DNA of 64,000 nucleotides from contig OZ037924.1 of assembly GCA_964035575.1 (NCBI GenBank), positions 310,001 through 374,000 of the forward strand, in the 5' to 3' direction. Shown here piece by piece: positions 1 to 11,292 of the stretch. Below the pieces are notes generated by a model, which saw only the letters and a program-made list of their open reading frames with translations, was not told the origin of the DNA and did not search any database. The DNA is from Rhynchopus sp. YZ270_cl-10 (lineage: Eukaryota > Euglenozoa > Diplonemea > Diplonemida > Diplonemidae). Numbering within the stretch: position 1 is the first letter of the stretch; every line of letters starts with the position of its first letter. The position numbers were made by a program, and so were the translations under genes.

Positions 1-145
1 CTCAGTGTAGAAGCTCGACGACCCTGGGTTGCCAGGGATCATGACAACGATATCGCGTGTGCACGTCTGTTTGAACACATCGTCCTCGGCACGAATCGCT
101 ACCTTCGAAACGCGCACGGCGCCATCAATCACACCCTCCTCATCT
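1..145 (-). CDS. LDAH-like serine hydrolase, internal exon (partial)
   Basis: The minus strand from 144 to 1 is open for 48 codons and runs off the window. It contains DIVVMIPGNPGSSSFY, matching the IPGNPG..FY nucleophile-side motif of the lipid-droplet-associated hydrolase (LDAH/C2orf43) alpha/beta-hydrolase family. The exon opens after a pyrimidine-rich stretch ending in TTTAG at 146-148, and its first base completes a codon from an upstream exon. No convincing first exon was found between 150 and 790, although a short open stretch follows a good TTTTGCAG acceptor near 636. Known family members act on lipid droplets. The catalytic Ser, Asp and His would lie outside the window, so the assignment rests on one motif and its context. 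Confidence 0.55.
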
Positions 146-148
146 CTA

Positions 149-794
149 AATGTAAACATTTGTGTAGGGGATGTTCTTTGGGAATTTTAAAAAAAGAGAA
201 CCACCTGATTTTTATCCCGAGTATAGGTCCGTATAGGGCCGTTTTTGACCGTATACGCGCCGTGTACGTGGCCTGTACGCACCTATACGCGGGGTAAAAA
301 ATCAGGTGAAAGAAATTAAAAAGATGAATGAGCAGATGAAAAATAGGGGGCAGGCGGAGGTGGAGATTGGCGTTTATGGAGATAATAACTTTTCTAGAGG
401 GGTGGGAAGAGTGAGACTGGGAAAACATACAACAGAATGAGGCTGTGGGGGGGAGGGAGAGAAAAGGTACAAAAAAGTAATAATAAAAACACTCTGAATA
501 TCAGACAATAAAAAAAGATCGAAGGGGCGTACAAACAAGAGGAAGGGGGTGGGGGTGGGGGGAAATCGTAGTAAAGTTGTTGTGCAAAACGGCCTCACCC
601 TTAGCACACCGTAGCACACCCTGGTCGCAGACACCTGCAAAACAAAATCATTGGGAATATTGATCTAAGCGACATTCTTCTTTCTCAGCCACTTTAAAAG
701 GTACAAAAAAGGGGGGCAATATCCCTGGCATTTTTTATTTTTTGAAAAATATCGCGGTGTATACTATCCGTGACACATTTTTCAACAAAAATAA
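149..794. other. Intron/spacer of the LDAH-like gene
   Basis: Apart from the short inverted-repeat element, this stretch is A/T- and G-rich low complexity. A possible small minus-strand exon (about 600-637) lies between TTTTGCAG and a GTGAGG donor. It has no start codon and no recognisable product, so it is not called as a gene. Confidence 0.4.
201..308. mobile_element. Short inverted-repeat element (MITE-like), copy 1
   Basis: The element begins CCACCTGATTTTTA and ends TAAAAAATCAGGTG, so it has terminal inverted repeats. The flanking hexamers are AGAGAA on the left and AAAGAA on the right, an imperfect 6-bp target duplication. The interior is built from variants of CCGTATAGG. It lies inside the presumed intron upstream of the LDAH-like exon. 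A second, shorter copy with the same ends is at 11548-11615. Confidence 0.65.
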
Positions 795-886
795 GATAAA
801 CCTAAGCCTCTCCGTGCTTAGTCACCTTTTAAAAAAAAAAGTCAAGGTTAGAAAAAGATACAAAGCCCTCTGACAGTGTATCTAAA
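795..886 (-). repeat. Structured dispersed elements D1 + A1 in tandem
   Basis: Read on the minus strand, a truncated family D unit (852-886, GATACACTGTCAGAGGGCTT core) is followed by a family A unit (795-828). The family A consensus sense strand is GGTGACTAAGCACGAGAGGC followed by TTAGGTTCATC. It folds as a 6-bp CTAAGC/GCTTAG stem with a 7-nt loop, extended by GGTGA pairing with TCATC. Each unit is followed by a T-rich run. The pair lies just 3' of the coiled-coil gene stop at 900. Confidence 0.7.
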
Positions 887-899
887 AAAAAAACCCTCC

Positions 900-3800
900 C
901 TATCGGGCAGGGAGACCTAACCTCCGCTCCAACTCGCGTACTCTGTTTGACTCTCCGTGACCGGTATCTCTCGCGTCTCTTGCGAGCATGGCACCTGCTG
1001 TGCCACCGTGTCTTGTTGGTGAAATGCTGCGGGGATGCCCAGCACCACCTGCACCACCCATAATTCTCATCGGGGTCTTCTGTGCAGAGTGCATGGCAGA
1101 ACGGTCTTTTGCCGACTCCATTGCTTCGTCCATGTAGGTAAGCCGTTCGTTCAGTCGCTGCATCGCAGTGTTCGTCGCAGACAGCCCTGTCAGCGAGGCG
1201 TCCAGCTGCATTGAGAGAGAGTCGTTCTTTCTGGACACCTCCAGCAGCTTTCCTTCAATGTCGTGTCGAAGCTGTACCACCAACCCAGGCCCATCACGTT
1301 GCAACACTTCTGCGAGGTCTTGGAGTTGTTTTTTCACGGCATCTTCCATAGACGAGAGCTTGGCTTTGAGAGCCATGGTGTCCTCGGTTGTCTGTGAGAG
1401 GTGCGTCTTTAGTGTCGCAACGTCGACGGAGATGGACCCAGCTTTGTCCACATCCTCACGTAGTGCAAGAGAAAGGGTGTGCAGCTCCCTGCATTGCTCC
1501 ATGAGGGTTTCGTGGTGGGTCTGCAGCTCGGTGTGCTCGGTGTGAAGGGTAGAGCATTGCTCGCGGAGGGTTTCGTGATCGTTTTGGAGTTCGCTGTGCT
1601 CAGAGTGGAGTGTTCTGCACTGTTCGACTAAGCCGTGGTGCTGGGTCTCAAGGTTTGTTGCGTGCTGTTCGAGGTTTGCAGTCTGTTGTTCAATGGTTGT
1701 GGTCTTTTGTTCAATGTTTTGAATGTTCATCGCCATATCGGTTTCCTTTTGGTTCAGAAGCTTGCATGCTGTGTTGATTGACTGCAAACCTTCCTGCAGA
1801 TCGTTTGTTCTTGCATCTGTTGCATTCACCTTAGAAGAAATCACCTCAATAGTAGCCTCGACCTTCATAGAAGAGGTGTGTAGATCTCTGCACTGTTCCA
1901 TCAAACTGTCAGTCCCTTGCTTCAAGGCGTCGTGCTGAGAGGTTAACATAGTATGCTCTGTGTGAAGATCCGCGCATTGCTGGTGAAGGTTTTCGTGTTG
2001 TGTTGCAAGCTCAGTGTGCTCGGTGTGCAGATCTCTACATTGCTGATGAAGGTTTTCGTGGCTGGTAGCTAATTCGGTGTGCTCCGTGTGAAGGTCACGA
2101 CATTGTTCTTGGAGAGCGTCGTGCTGGATGGTCCTGGCTGCGCTGTCATCTAGACACTCTTTGACCTTATTCACCGCTTCTTCTGCGACACCCCGCAGTT
2201 CTTCCAACCCAGTAATACGCACCGTGGTTTCCTGCGTAACGTTCACAAAATTCTCTTCAAATTGGTTGTTGAACTCCTTGATGGAAGCGATATCCTGCGT
2301 CATCGCCTTGCACTGCACAGCTAGCTCCAACCCCGCGGTCACCTGAACCTGCATCTCCCCGACCACAGTCTTCAGCGCCTCGTTCTCCCCCTTCAAAGCC
2401 GCGACCTCCTCACCGAGCTTCTCCCTCTCCTCTTTGCACTCTGTGTCCCTCTTTTTGCTGTTCTCCGTTTCGGTGCGGAGCGCCTTGAGCTCTTGCTGGA
2501 AGGTGCTGCGGAGGTCGGCGATCTCTTGGTGGAGGATGGTGAAGGCGCTGCCTTCGTCCATGCTGCGTGGTTTGGTTTCGGGTGTAGCGGTTGGGGTGGC
2601 TGTGGCTGTGGCTGTTGGTGTGGGCGTGGGTGTAGCTGTGGCGGCAGGCTTTGCATTGAGCGAGATGCCCAGCAAGGGGTGCGGTGCAGCTGCCTCTGGC
2701 TGCGCCTCAAGCTGCCTAATACGCACCTCCATCGCCTCCATGCGGCGCTGCTCCTCTAACCCCTGCAACGCCTGAATCCTCCGCATGCTGTCCGCATCCC
2801 TCGCAGGCAGTGGAGGGGGCGACGTCGCCACAGGGATGCGCCGTGTCTCAGAGCTTTTGCGTACAGGTGACACCTGGCGATCGCGTGCCGCAAGAGTGCT
2901 ACTGGGTTGGCTCAAAGGGGTCGACGTCTTTGCAGGACCGGAGCCCATCTGTGGAAAAGGTTCATAAGATAAAGGGGGAAAGGGAGTAAAGTGTGCAAGG
3001 TGAATATGGGGGGGATCAAAAAAAAAAAGTGAAAGGACGACAAAAATTAGAGGGCTATAGTGGTATTCGCACAATGCTTATGGGTTTAGGGTTTAGGGTT
3101 TAGGGTTTAGGGTTTAGGGTTTAGGGTTTAGGGTTTAGGGTTTAGGGTTTAGGGTTTAGGGTTTAGGGTTTAGGGTTTAGGGTTTAGGGTTTAGGGTTTA
3201 GGGTTTAGGGTTTAGGGTTTAGGGTTTAGGGTTTAGGGTTTAGGGTTTAGGGTTTAGGGTTTAGGGTTTAGGGTACGTACCAAAGACTGGATGGTCGGTC
3301 CCCCCAAAGGGGTAGGCGACGAAGCTGTGTAGGCGCGCAGGGAAAGCTCGTTTGTGAAGTGCTGTGGGGAGGGGTCGGGGGGTGATGTAAGAGGGGTTGG
3401 GTGGTTGAAATAGGGTCCTAGGTATAGCGAACTGGAAAAGGTGTAACACCTTTTCCGTTACATTCCGGATATTTTTTTTTGGAGGCTCAGCTCACAACAG
3501 AAGGTCGAAGACAAAATAGAAACTAACTTCCGATTCTGAATAAAAAGAAAACAATGAAAAACAACTTTTTCGTTTATCGCTCCGCAAGCTTGGTGTGTTT
3601 TTTCGCTGAAGTGTGTGTTGTGTGAGAGAGAGAAAAAACAATGAATGAGAAAAACACAAGCTGGCGGGCACGCACCTTCCGTCGTTTCTATTTCCTATTG
3701 TCAAGTACCTTGATTTACAAAAAAATATGTGGTGGTATCCACGAAACGCTAGGAAGGTGACTGCGTGGAAATCACACGAAGCGAGGTGACCACACAGTGT

Positions 3801-3991
3801 CAATCTATCAATTTATAAAAAAAAGAAAGTATTTCAAAAAGATTGTATGCTTCTGTTGCTTCCCACAAAGCCTCCCCACAGGGACCTGCCGTACATACCG
3901 ACGCACGCTGTGGAGGTGCCCCTGCCTTGCTAATACCCTGGTAGCTGGACCAGCCAGGGAGCGACGCGGCCTGCCGCTTGTCGTCGCTCAT
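900..3991 (-). CDS. Long coiled-coil protein with 21-residue repeats, three exons
   Basis: Model: exon 1 3991-3899 (31 codons), exon 2 3361-3281 (27 codons), exon 3 2948-900, all joined in phase 0 at GTATGT and GTACGT donors and CCACAG acceptors; about 740 residues. Exon 3 opens at an ATG directly after TTTTCCACAG, so it could instead be the true start of a 682-residue protein. The N-terminal ~120 residues of exon 3 are Pro/Ser/Thr-rich, with an Ala-Thr-Pro run encoded by a GTGGCTGTG-type repeat. The middle is an almost unbroken coiled coil with at least five copies of a unit like HENLHQQCRDLHTEHTELA, each carrying a conserved Cys. The C-terminus is basic and ends RRLGLPAR. I do not recognise the family. 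A cytoskeletal or flagellar scaffold role is plausible but only inferred. Confidence 0.75.
3082..3274 (+). repeat. Interstitial telomeric array (TTTAGGG)n
   Basis: About 27 uninterrupted copies of the plant-type heptamer TTTAGGG, 193 bp, with no variant units visible. In the gene model above it lies wholly inside the second intron (2949-3280), a few bases after the GTACGT donor. The transcript would therefore carry CCCUAAA repeats. Near-perfect homogeneity suggests a recent origin, by telomerase repair of a break or by slippage. Confidence 0.95.
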
Positions 3992-4163
3992 AGTTGTCTT
4001 GCTGCCTTGGGAGGGGGTGTATGTGGAACCCTGTGGTATGTGTATGAAGTCATTTTGCCAGAGTTGCTGTAAAATCGATCAAATCATTTTGGAATACATA
4101 GATAAAGATCTGTAGCAGATTGGCACAACACCACTCTAGTGGGTCTTCGAAATCGGTAAAAAA

Positions 4164-4258
4164 TGGTAGTTATTGATTCAGGCACCTCCGACTAACCCAC
4201 TGTACGATCCCAACCATCTGGATGAAAAAGCACAAAACACCCTGCGGCCAACAGAAAA
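4164..4258 (-). repeat. Structured dispersed element C1
   Basis: Family C. The sense strand contains GGCCGCAGGGT, a CATC..GATG hairpin, GGATCGTACAGTGGGTTAGT and CGGAGGTGCCTG, then TCAATAACTACCATTTTTT. The TCAGTCGG..GTGCC part resembles a tRNA D-arm. It lies about 170 nt upstream of the first exon of the coiled-coil gene. Confidence 0.7.
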
Positions 4259-4901
4259 GTAGTCCGGGTATTGTACTTTCGCACTGCCGGGGAAAAGAAA
4301 GAGAGGGGCGGGGGAGGTGGCTTATGTACTTCATCTGGGGGTGGCAAGGGGGGATGGTGTAGTAGACCATACACAGTAGTTTCGCAATCCCAAAAGAAGG
4401 ATTCCGGGAAAGAGAGAAAAAAAAAAAAACACAAAACCACGAAACATTTACTACAACACCAACAAAAAGGTTCACCCCTTTTATTTGTCTCTCTCTTTGC
4501 GGAATTCTGTGTGGTTGTGACCTATTTCACCTCCCCCTCGCTACCCCTTCACATTGGCTCTATATTATGTTGCCCCGGTTAAAAAAATGAAGAAAAAAAC
4601 ACGAATATGGATTATTGAAAAAAAGGAGGACACTTTTTTTGGGCGTGAAGAAGGGTGCCCAACTTTGGTTATTCAGTGTTGGGCGGATTAGAACGTTTGT
4701 AGGATGGCTCGAAAGCTCTCTCGTTGCTTTGTCGCCAAAAAAAAAAGACGGTAGTGGTTAGGCAATCGCCTTCTGCCTTCTAAAAGAAACCATAGACCAT
4801 TGGGCAAGAGTGTAGTGGTAAAGCCCTTCGGTATAGTTTGCGTTGTGTGGGCAGTGAGTGGTCTTGTTTGGCAATGATACGCCACGTCCTCTTGAAGTAC
4901 T

Positions 4902-4968
4902 GTATTCGTACAAAGTATCGACCGTAAAAGGTCGAACATTAGTACGGTCGATACTATTGTACGAATAC
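4902..4968. repeat. Long perfect hairpin
   Basis: Arms GTATTCGTACAA..AGTATCGACCGTA and their complement are separated by about 16 nt; one base is unpaired mid-arm. No coding potential. It resembles a minimal foldback or MITE. Other hairpins in the window also have palindromic cores (32269-32427, 54784-54876). Confidence 0.75.
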
Positions 4969-5935
4969 GGGGTACTCGAAAAACGCAACACAGAAAGCTA
5001 CCGTGTAATTGACAGGACAGTGCCCAAAAATGGTGCCACCCGTGTTAGTCAGTGTACTAGTACCGTGCATTGTCTTGGCAACATTGCTTTGTACACGGTG
5101 ACCATGTAGTAAGTAGCATTTTACGCAAAAAAAAGGCACTTGTTACTTAGTGTGTTCCCGTTAGCATTACATAAAAATAGTATGTTACAGGTCACATGGC
5201 CACTGTGTAGGAGAGAATGATCGAACCATCAAAAGAAGAATTCTGAATTTGTGCAAACGGTGCTGGGATGCCAAAGGTAGAGGTAGGTGCAGGTTAGTGG
5301 CTTCTGATGGCAAAAGACATCAAAATGCGCAATACACGACTGCATCACCCTAAGAGACCCAAGGCTAGAAGGACTGCATATCAGCACATCTTATCGAACA
5401 GTGAACAACAAAAAAAAGAGAGAAAGTTGGTAAGATTGAATAGACGCCTCTCATACACATCCAAAAAGGGGGCAAAAATAGTAGGATCGGGGTAGGTAAG
5501 TAAAGTTGTTCCGTTGATAAGCACAATCCTCCTGTTTGAGGGATGATTTGGCGGTACCCGGTAATACTATTTCTCCTTAAAGCAAGCTTCGAAGTAATTT
5601 TTAAAAAAAAATCCGCTGAGGAAACGTTTTTCCGTTTCCTTTCGCTTCTCACGTTTTTAATTTTACCTAAAAAGAGGAAATTGTATTTTTAAAAAAACAC
5701 ACAAAATGACCACCTCTCCAAACAAAACAAAACCCTCCCCCACCCAAACCACCCCCCCTCTTTTCTCTCTCCAGAATGGCTTTTTTGTGTATAAGTTAAA
5801 TATTTTCACACCAAAAAAAAATGGTTCACACATGGTTCTCTTTGGAATAAAAACAACCCCTCCCTCCCCCTCCCCCCCCCCTCCCCCTCCCCTCCCCTCT
5901 ACACGAGGACTTCTTTTATAATTTTCTAGTCGCTC

Positions 5936-6484
5936 TCATCGTTTTCCTAATGCGTTAGCAATGAAATCTAGTCCTTCGAACAGGCCCGTACCTTCGAGGG
6001 CTACAGAGGGTTGGACAAAGACGTTGAATCCTTTTGATTGGAGTTCTGCAGTCTCAAGGGTTTCGCTGATGGTTGTGGGGGAGGCGGCATGTGGGAGGTC
6101 TTGTTTGTTTGCGTAGATGAGGACCACGGCGCGTTCGAGGGCAGGGTCGGCGAGGAGCTTGTGGAGTTCTGCCTTTGCGGTGGAGAGGCGGTCGACGTCG
6201 TTGCTGTCCACAACGAAGATGACCGCGTCGGCCTCGTCGTAGTACTTCTTCCACAAGGCCCGCAGCTTGTCCTGCCCGCCCACATCGCGTATCAGCATCT
6301 TCAGATTCCGGTACTCCACGGTTTTCAGGTTGAACCCTATCGTTGGTGTAGTAGACACCACCTGGTCAAGTGACATTTTATACAATAACGTCGTCTTCCC
6401 CGCATTGTCCAACCCCACCATCAAAATTTTTGTTTCGCTTGCGCTATCCGCCAAACCAAACAGACTGCTAAATAGACCCCCCAT
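5936..6484 (-). CDS. ARF-like small GTPase (ARL)
   Basis: 182 residues, the normal length for the ARF/ARL family. The start is the [10 protein letters not shown] methionine at 6484, which gives Gly2 for N-myristoylation; an in-frame upstream extension is unlike the family and is dropped. P-loop GLDNAGKT at 24-31, switch I PTIGFN at 47-52, switch II DVGGQ at 67-71, and NKQD at 126-129 are all present. The residue before DVGGQ is Arg66, where ARF proteins have a near-invariant Trp used in effector contacts. The usual SAL/CAT guanine loop is replaced by [10 protein letters not shown]. It should cycle on Golgi or endosomal membranes; which ARL it is cannot be decided. A pyrimidine tract and CTTCAG lie about 30 nt upstream of the start, suiting a splice acceptor. 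Confidence 0.93.
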   Translation of the reverse strand: MGGLFSSLFGLADSASETKILMVGLDNAGKTTLLYKMSLDQVVSTTPTIGFNLKTVEYRNLKMLIRDVGGQDKLRALWKKYYDEADAVIFVVDSNDVDRLSTAKAELHKLLADPALERAVVLIYANKQDLPHAASPTTISETLETAELQSKGFNVFVQPSVALEGTGLFEGLDFIANALGKR

Positions 6485-6998
6485 AGTGTGTAGTGTCTTT
6501 CTTCTTTGTATCCCTGAAGATAAAAAAAAAGGGGTTTTTGGAAGGGGAAAAAAGTGAAGCTTGGATTTTTGAAGGTTTTGTAATGTAGACACCCCCGAGG
6601 AAGCTTGAAAAGAAAACACCTCCTTGGTACCCCAGAAATCCAAAATACTAAGTACGCAACAACTACGCAAAAAAGTACGCAATATGGAATATGGGGTCGT
6701 CAGGAGCACCAAATCTTATTTTATTTTCAAAATGCGGAAGGAGGGGGGAAAAGGGGGAAAGTGTGCTTTTTTTGGATTTTTTTTGGCAAAAAAAAAAGGG
6801 GGGTGTTCTAAAAAGAAAAGGTCAAGTCCATCAAAAGGTAAGCCTGGAGGATAGAACCACGTCGGGGGAGAACTCCCGGTAGTTGCGGAAAGAGAGAGAG
6901 AGATAAAAGGGGAGGGGCCATCGCTTGTGAAAGCGTGATACACACATCCCCTTTCTCCCTCTCTCTCCCTTCTCATAACACCCTCTCTTTCTTCAAAT
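6485..6998. other. Spacer between ARL and receiver-like gene
   Basis: Purine- and pyrimidine-rich low complexity (GAGAGA and CTCTCC runs). It includes a GTAGACACCCCCGAGG motif near 6588 that recurs at about 17012 as GTAGACACCCGAGG. No gene or known RNA seen. Confidence 0.5.
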
Positions 6999-9900
6999 TT
7001 AATTGACATATTTTACCAGCCGTTTTGGTGGTTTAGGGTGCAGGAACGGTCGCGCAGCTGTTGCGGAATAGTTCAGAACAAGCACCGCCGCAACGACCGC
7101 TGCTGCGTGCGTTGAGTTGCTAAAGTAAAAGCCCTTCACTCTGTTCACGAACCCCTCTGAGGCCGCATCCTCGCCCCCACACCCTTCCTCCTCCTCAAAG
7201 AATAAATCCCCTCCGTGGTCACTTCCCTTAGGGCTGTTGCTTGCTTTCAGCGACACCTTTGCCAGCAAGGAAGCATAGCGGGCTTCCCATTGGGCGTTGA
7301 CGCTGGTTACTTCTTGTCGATGGTCGTTTTCGAGGCGGAGCAGACGGCGGGAGAGAACATCGAGTTTGATGACCAGGGATCCGACCTGATCCGATCGTTC
7401 CATTCTGTCTATATCCTCTTGCCGCAAAGCGCCTGCTTGCAAGAGAAACATCTGGTGTGCAGCTTCCTCTGTCAACCTCGCATGGTCCGCCACATTGACA
7501 CGACACTGCCTTGACGCACCCCATTGCCATCTCCTCCCACGCCTCCGCAACTCAGACTTTGTACGCACACATTGCACCCTCTGCTTCTTTATGGTATGCG
7601 CACTGCCATTTCTGGTCACATAACGTACCATAGAGTCGGTCTTTATTGATGGCAAAGGGGCAGCTCTGGGAGAGGCTGGTGGCTCCTCAGTGATGGGCGG
7701 GGGGATGTAAGGTGCGGGGGCAGTGATAACAGCGGTGGTGAGGTTTTCAGAGCGTTTTTGACGTACCATGGATATGGCCATGGCTCCTGTGGCGGCGCGT
7801 ATCATGGTGGAGGCTAGGGAGGTCTTGACAGTGTTCTCTGCCATCGTCTGGAAGCGGTGCAGAAGGGTCTTCTTCATTGCGCAGAGGTTCTTCTTCTGAG
7901 CGAGCAGGCGGATCTCAACGATGCCTGCGACGCTGTTGTAGCATTCGTGGTCTACCATGCAGGTGAACGCAGCGTCGTTGCTGATGCCTTCGTAGATCTG
8001 TGGTGGAGGAGGGAGGAGGGAGGAGGGGGTGAGAAGAAATGTGGTATGGGATTCAATGTTTGGGGGGCTATGTTGTTGGGTAAAAAAAAAAAAGTTGCAA
8101 TTTCCCTCATGGGGTGAGTGAGTAAGAAAATAGATACTCAACACTCATCACACGATAAAACCCATGGGAGAGGTTGTGGTGAAACGCACAACACTCGACC
8201 TGTTTGGTGAGGAGTGGCTCTGCAGCGCGGTTCGTCCCTAGAACCGCAAAGTGTGTTCAAAGTGCGTTGTTTCTATTTCCTCCTTCATTTCATGAGGTGA
8301 GATAAAATTTTCCTACATCGGAATACGATTTTTTTAAGTTTGGAAATTTAGAAAAATGAAACTAAAAAAACCTCCAAACATACCTGCGGCGGAAGGCCAA
8401 ACTGCAGCCGTGCACACTCCCCTTCCACATCAAACACTATGTCTGCATGCCGGAGGTCGGGGAAGTCTGGGTTTGCGATCTCCAGGAACGCTGTCGGGGT
8501 GCGCACCACACGGGGAGACTCCGGCGCACTCTCCACGATCACCGGGAGCGCGACGGAATCTGCCGCCTCCATGACCCCCTCGCCCTCTGCCTGCTCCTCA
8601 TCACCCACTTCCTCGCTGGCTGTGTCTGACCCCTGCGAGGTCTCGGACACCTCCTCCTGCTCCAACGCTATAGGTGTATACACCTCTAGGACCGGCGAAG
8701 GCGGATCAGACGCACGCCTCTCCCTCTTATGCAACCTGCCTGAGATCTTCATCTCCGACGGCACCTTCGACAGCGTCCTCTGACTAGGCGCCTGGCTTAA
8801 CAACCTATTCGAAGGGGGCACCGCAGCCAGCTTTTCCTTCAATACCGCAACAGTCTCGATTAACCTCTCTTTTTCGATGGTAAGACCATGAATCTTCTCT
8901 GCCGTCGACGTAAGATGTGACGCAACGACCCGGCTATACCCATGCAACATCTTCCGTTGAAAAGAAATCGCGTGAACACCAAGCTGCGTCGCAATCTGCG
9001 CCTTTTTATTCCCTCTCGTAGAGTACGGTGTTTCGCTAAGAATTGCTTCGATTAGGCTGTTGTAGGATCCGACAATGTTCTCTTCATAAACGCTGGCAAA
9101 TTCGACCCACCCTTCTGCATATGACTGTGCATAAGAAAGGTGTGCAGGAATCTTCATCGATGCAGCAGTGATTAAGCCCTGCAACGCCGACTTTGGCTCT
9201 CGAATTTCTTTGAGCTTCCCTTTAAGTTTTGCCTTGACATTTGTTGGTTCCCGGCTCGCTTCGTCACAGATTTGCCCTATCCGCTCCATTACCTTATCCA
9301 ATACATCCTTACCAGAACCATCTTCATTGAATAAGTCGTGATAGAGGATTGGAACTTTGACAAATTCTGGTATTGTATAGCTGTTTGCATCGTGGTCTTC
9401 CCGGGAGAAGGCGGTGGATTCCATATTAGAAATGATGGTATTGAGGAGTTCCGTTTCTCGCATGCACCGTTTGATGACGGCTTCACGATCACGAATGTCT
9501 TTTCGGAGAACAACAGAAGACGCCTTATAAGAAGAGACCAGACTGTTGAGTTGCTTGGTCCGCTCATCCAAAACCTTTTGGAGGTGCTCCACATCGGTGT
9601 CATTGAGAAGCTGTTTAATTCCCTGATTGAGTTTGGAAATCATATTCTCGCCCAACACCTCATCTGACGCAGACAGCGGGGGTGCAGGAGTGTTGCTCAC
9701 CTCTAACGCTCGTCGGAGCCTTTCATTTTCTTGTTCCGCCTTTCGTAGATCATCCTTTACCTGGTCGAATTCTGCTACCTTAATTTTATCCTTTGTCAAC
9801 TTCATTTGAAAGAGCTGTGATTGTTTAAATCTTTGCATCGTGGTTAACTGTTTATAATCTAGTTGCAGCTTTTCTAATCGTTTCTGAGACTCATACAAAT

Positions 9901-10771
9901 CCTCCTTTGAAGACGTAATAGCATCCGTCAATTCTTTGTTTTTTTGAACCAACGCTGATATTTGATTTTGCGCCTCCTGGTTCCCCGGTGGAGTAGCTGG
10001 AGTAGCTGGGGTGCTGGGTGGTTTGCTCTCCTCCTTCTCTGTCAATGGAGTCGCAAGAAATGCAGAAGACTTCCGATCCCTTCTCTCCGCCACCGACTGC
10101 TTCCGTGAGATCTCTGCTATCAAATCCAATGAATTCCGATCCCTTTTTAAACACATACTCGAAAACCTTCCAAAAGTTTCCTCTTTTTCATAAGTTCTAG
10201 ATAATTGAGATTGAGGCAAAATAAAAACATGCTTCATGGCCTTCAAATGGCTTGTCAAAGGGAGCGGAAACACATGGTCGCAGCCGGCGTCTAATAGTTC
10301 CTCTTCCTCCCCTTCTTCCATTTCTCCGATTCCTATGATGGGAAGATCGGTGTCGGTGTCGCGGATGTAGTTAATGAGTTCAATGAAGGAGAAGTCTTGG
10401 ATGCTTGTATATGCGACCAGCATGCTGTAGGCGTCGGGATCATCGCGGTACATCCGGAACGCATCTCTTCCAGTTGTGGCGGTTTTCGCGCGGATTCCGA
10501 TTTTTGCAAAAATAATCAGATTCGTTGCATTATTAATAGGCGAGCTAGAAACAAGCAGTGCAGTCGGGTTCACCTCTCTCGCAGCCTTCTTTGCTAGCCT
10601 TTCAAAAGACATCATGCTCTTCCCAAACCCTGTGGAAGGCCCAAATATATCAAACCCTGCTCTGTCTACATCTTCTGAACCACGCCGTGCGCTGTCTCCG
10701 ACAATGGACACATTGCGGGTCTTCGCAGCATGGACAGCACCATGTGCCGCAGCGCGAAAGGATGAAGCCAT
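6999..10771 (-). CDS. Degenerate receiver-domain / coiled-coil / tail-anchored protein, two exons
   Basis: Exon 1 10771-8384 and exon 2 7997-6999 join in phase 0 (GTATGT donor, CCACAG acceptor, 386-nt intron), giving about 1128 residues. Residues ~70-182 have the alternating strand/helix pattern of a response-regulator receiver domain: ALLVSSSPINNAT, then a TATTGRDAFRMYRDDPD region, LPIIGIG, and ELLDAGCDHVFPLPLT. The acidic pair, the phospho-acceptor Asp and the conserved Lys all appear to be replaced, so it should not be a phosphorelay receiver. Coiled coils follow (~270-410 and ~430-470), then a long alpha-helical region and an acidic Ser/Pro-rich stretch. Exon 2 adds basic and helical segments and ends with a hydrophobic AAAVVAAVLVLNYSA segment near the C-terminus, a probable tail anchor. 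The protein is otherwise unrecognised. Confidence 0.8.
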
Positions 10772-11292
10772 AATGAAGTCTCAAAATATAATTCCAAAGG
10801 GAAGAGAGGGAGAGAGAGAGAGAAAGAGATATACAGCAAGATTTGGATGATGAGGGGAAAAAAAATAACGGCTGTAGAGAAAAGAGAGGTTAATTTAGTG
10901 TCAGGACCATCTGATTTTTTTTTGACTCGAGTTTTGGCGGTGCTGGGTGTTTGTTTGGCGGAAGTTGTTACCAGGGGGTGGCAAAACAGCGTAACAAAAG
11001 CGAATCTGATAATTCTTGGAGTCAAAAAAATATAAATATCAGCGGTATTGCAACATTGTGTGGTGTGGGAAGGGTGTACTGTATACTGTGTATATTGCTG
11101 GAGGGAGGGTTATTTTTTAGAGAGGATTTGAAGGGGGAAAAAATCTTCCTTTTCGGGGAAATGTAGCCCCCTGTGAGGTGTCTCGGCGTTGCACCGATGT
11201 CACTCCTATTTGCTTGGAGAGGTGCGCGGAGAGTTTATTGCATAGAGAAGCCTGAGAGGGTGTTGTGGTGCGGCATCGTTTACAGTCGTGGA
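10772..11292. other. Spacer between two coiled-coil genes
   Basis: A CT-rich tract lies directly upstream of the start at 10771, consistent with a trans-splice acceptor. The rest is G/A-rich low complexity. Nothing coding recognised. Confidence 0.45.

Larger units (their letters stand above)
3992..5935. other. Spacer between coiled-coil gene and ARF-like gene
   Basis: No coding exon recognised. It holds a family C element (4164-4258), a long hairpin (4902-4968), many A/T homopolymers, and a C/T-rich stretch before 5930. A small perfect hairpin of GGAAACG with CGTTTCC lies near 5620-5640. Confidence 0.5.
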
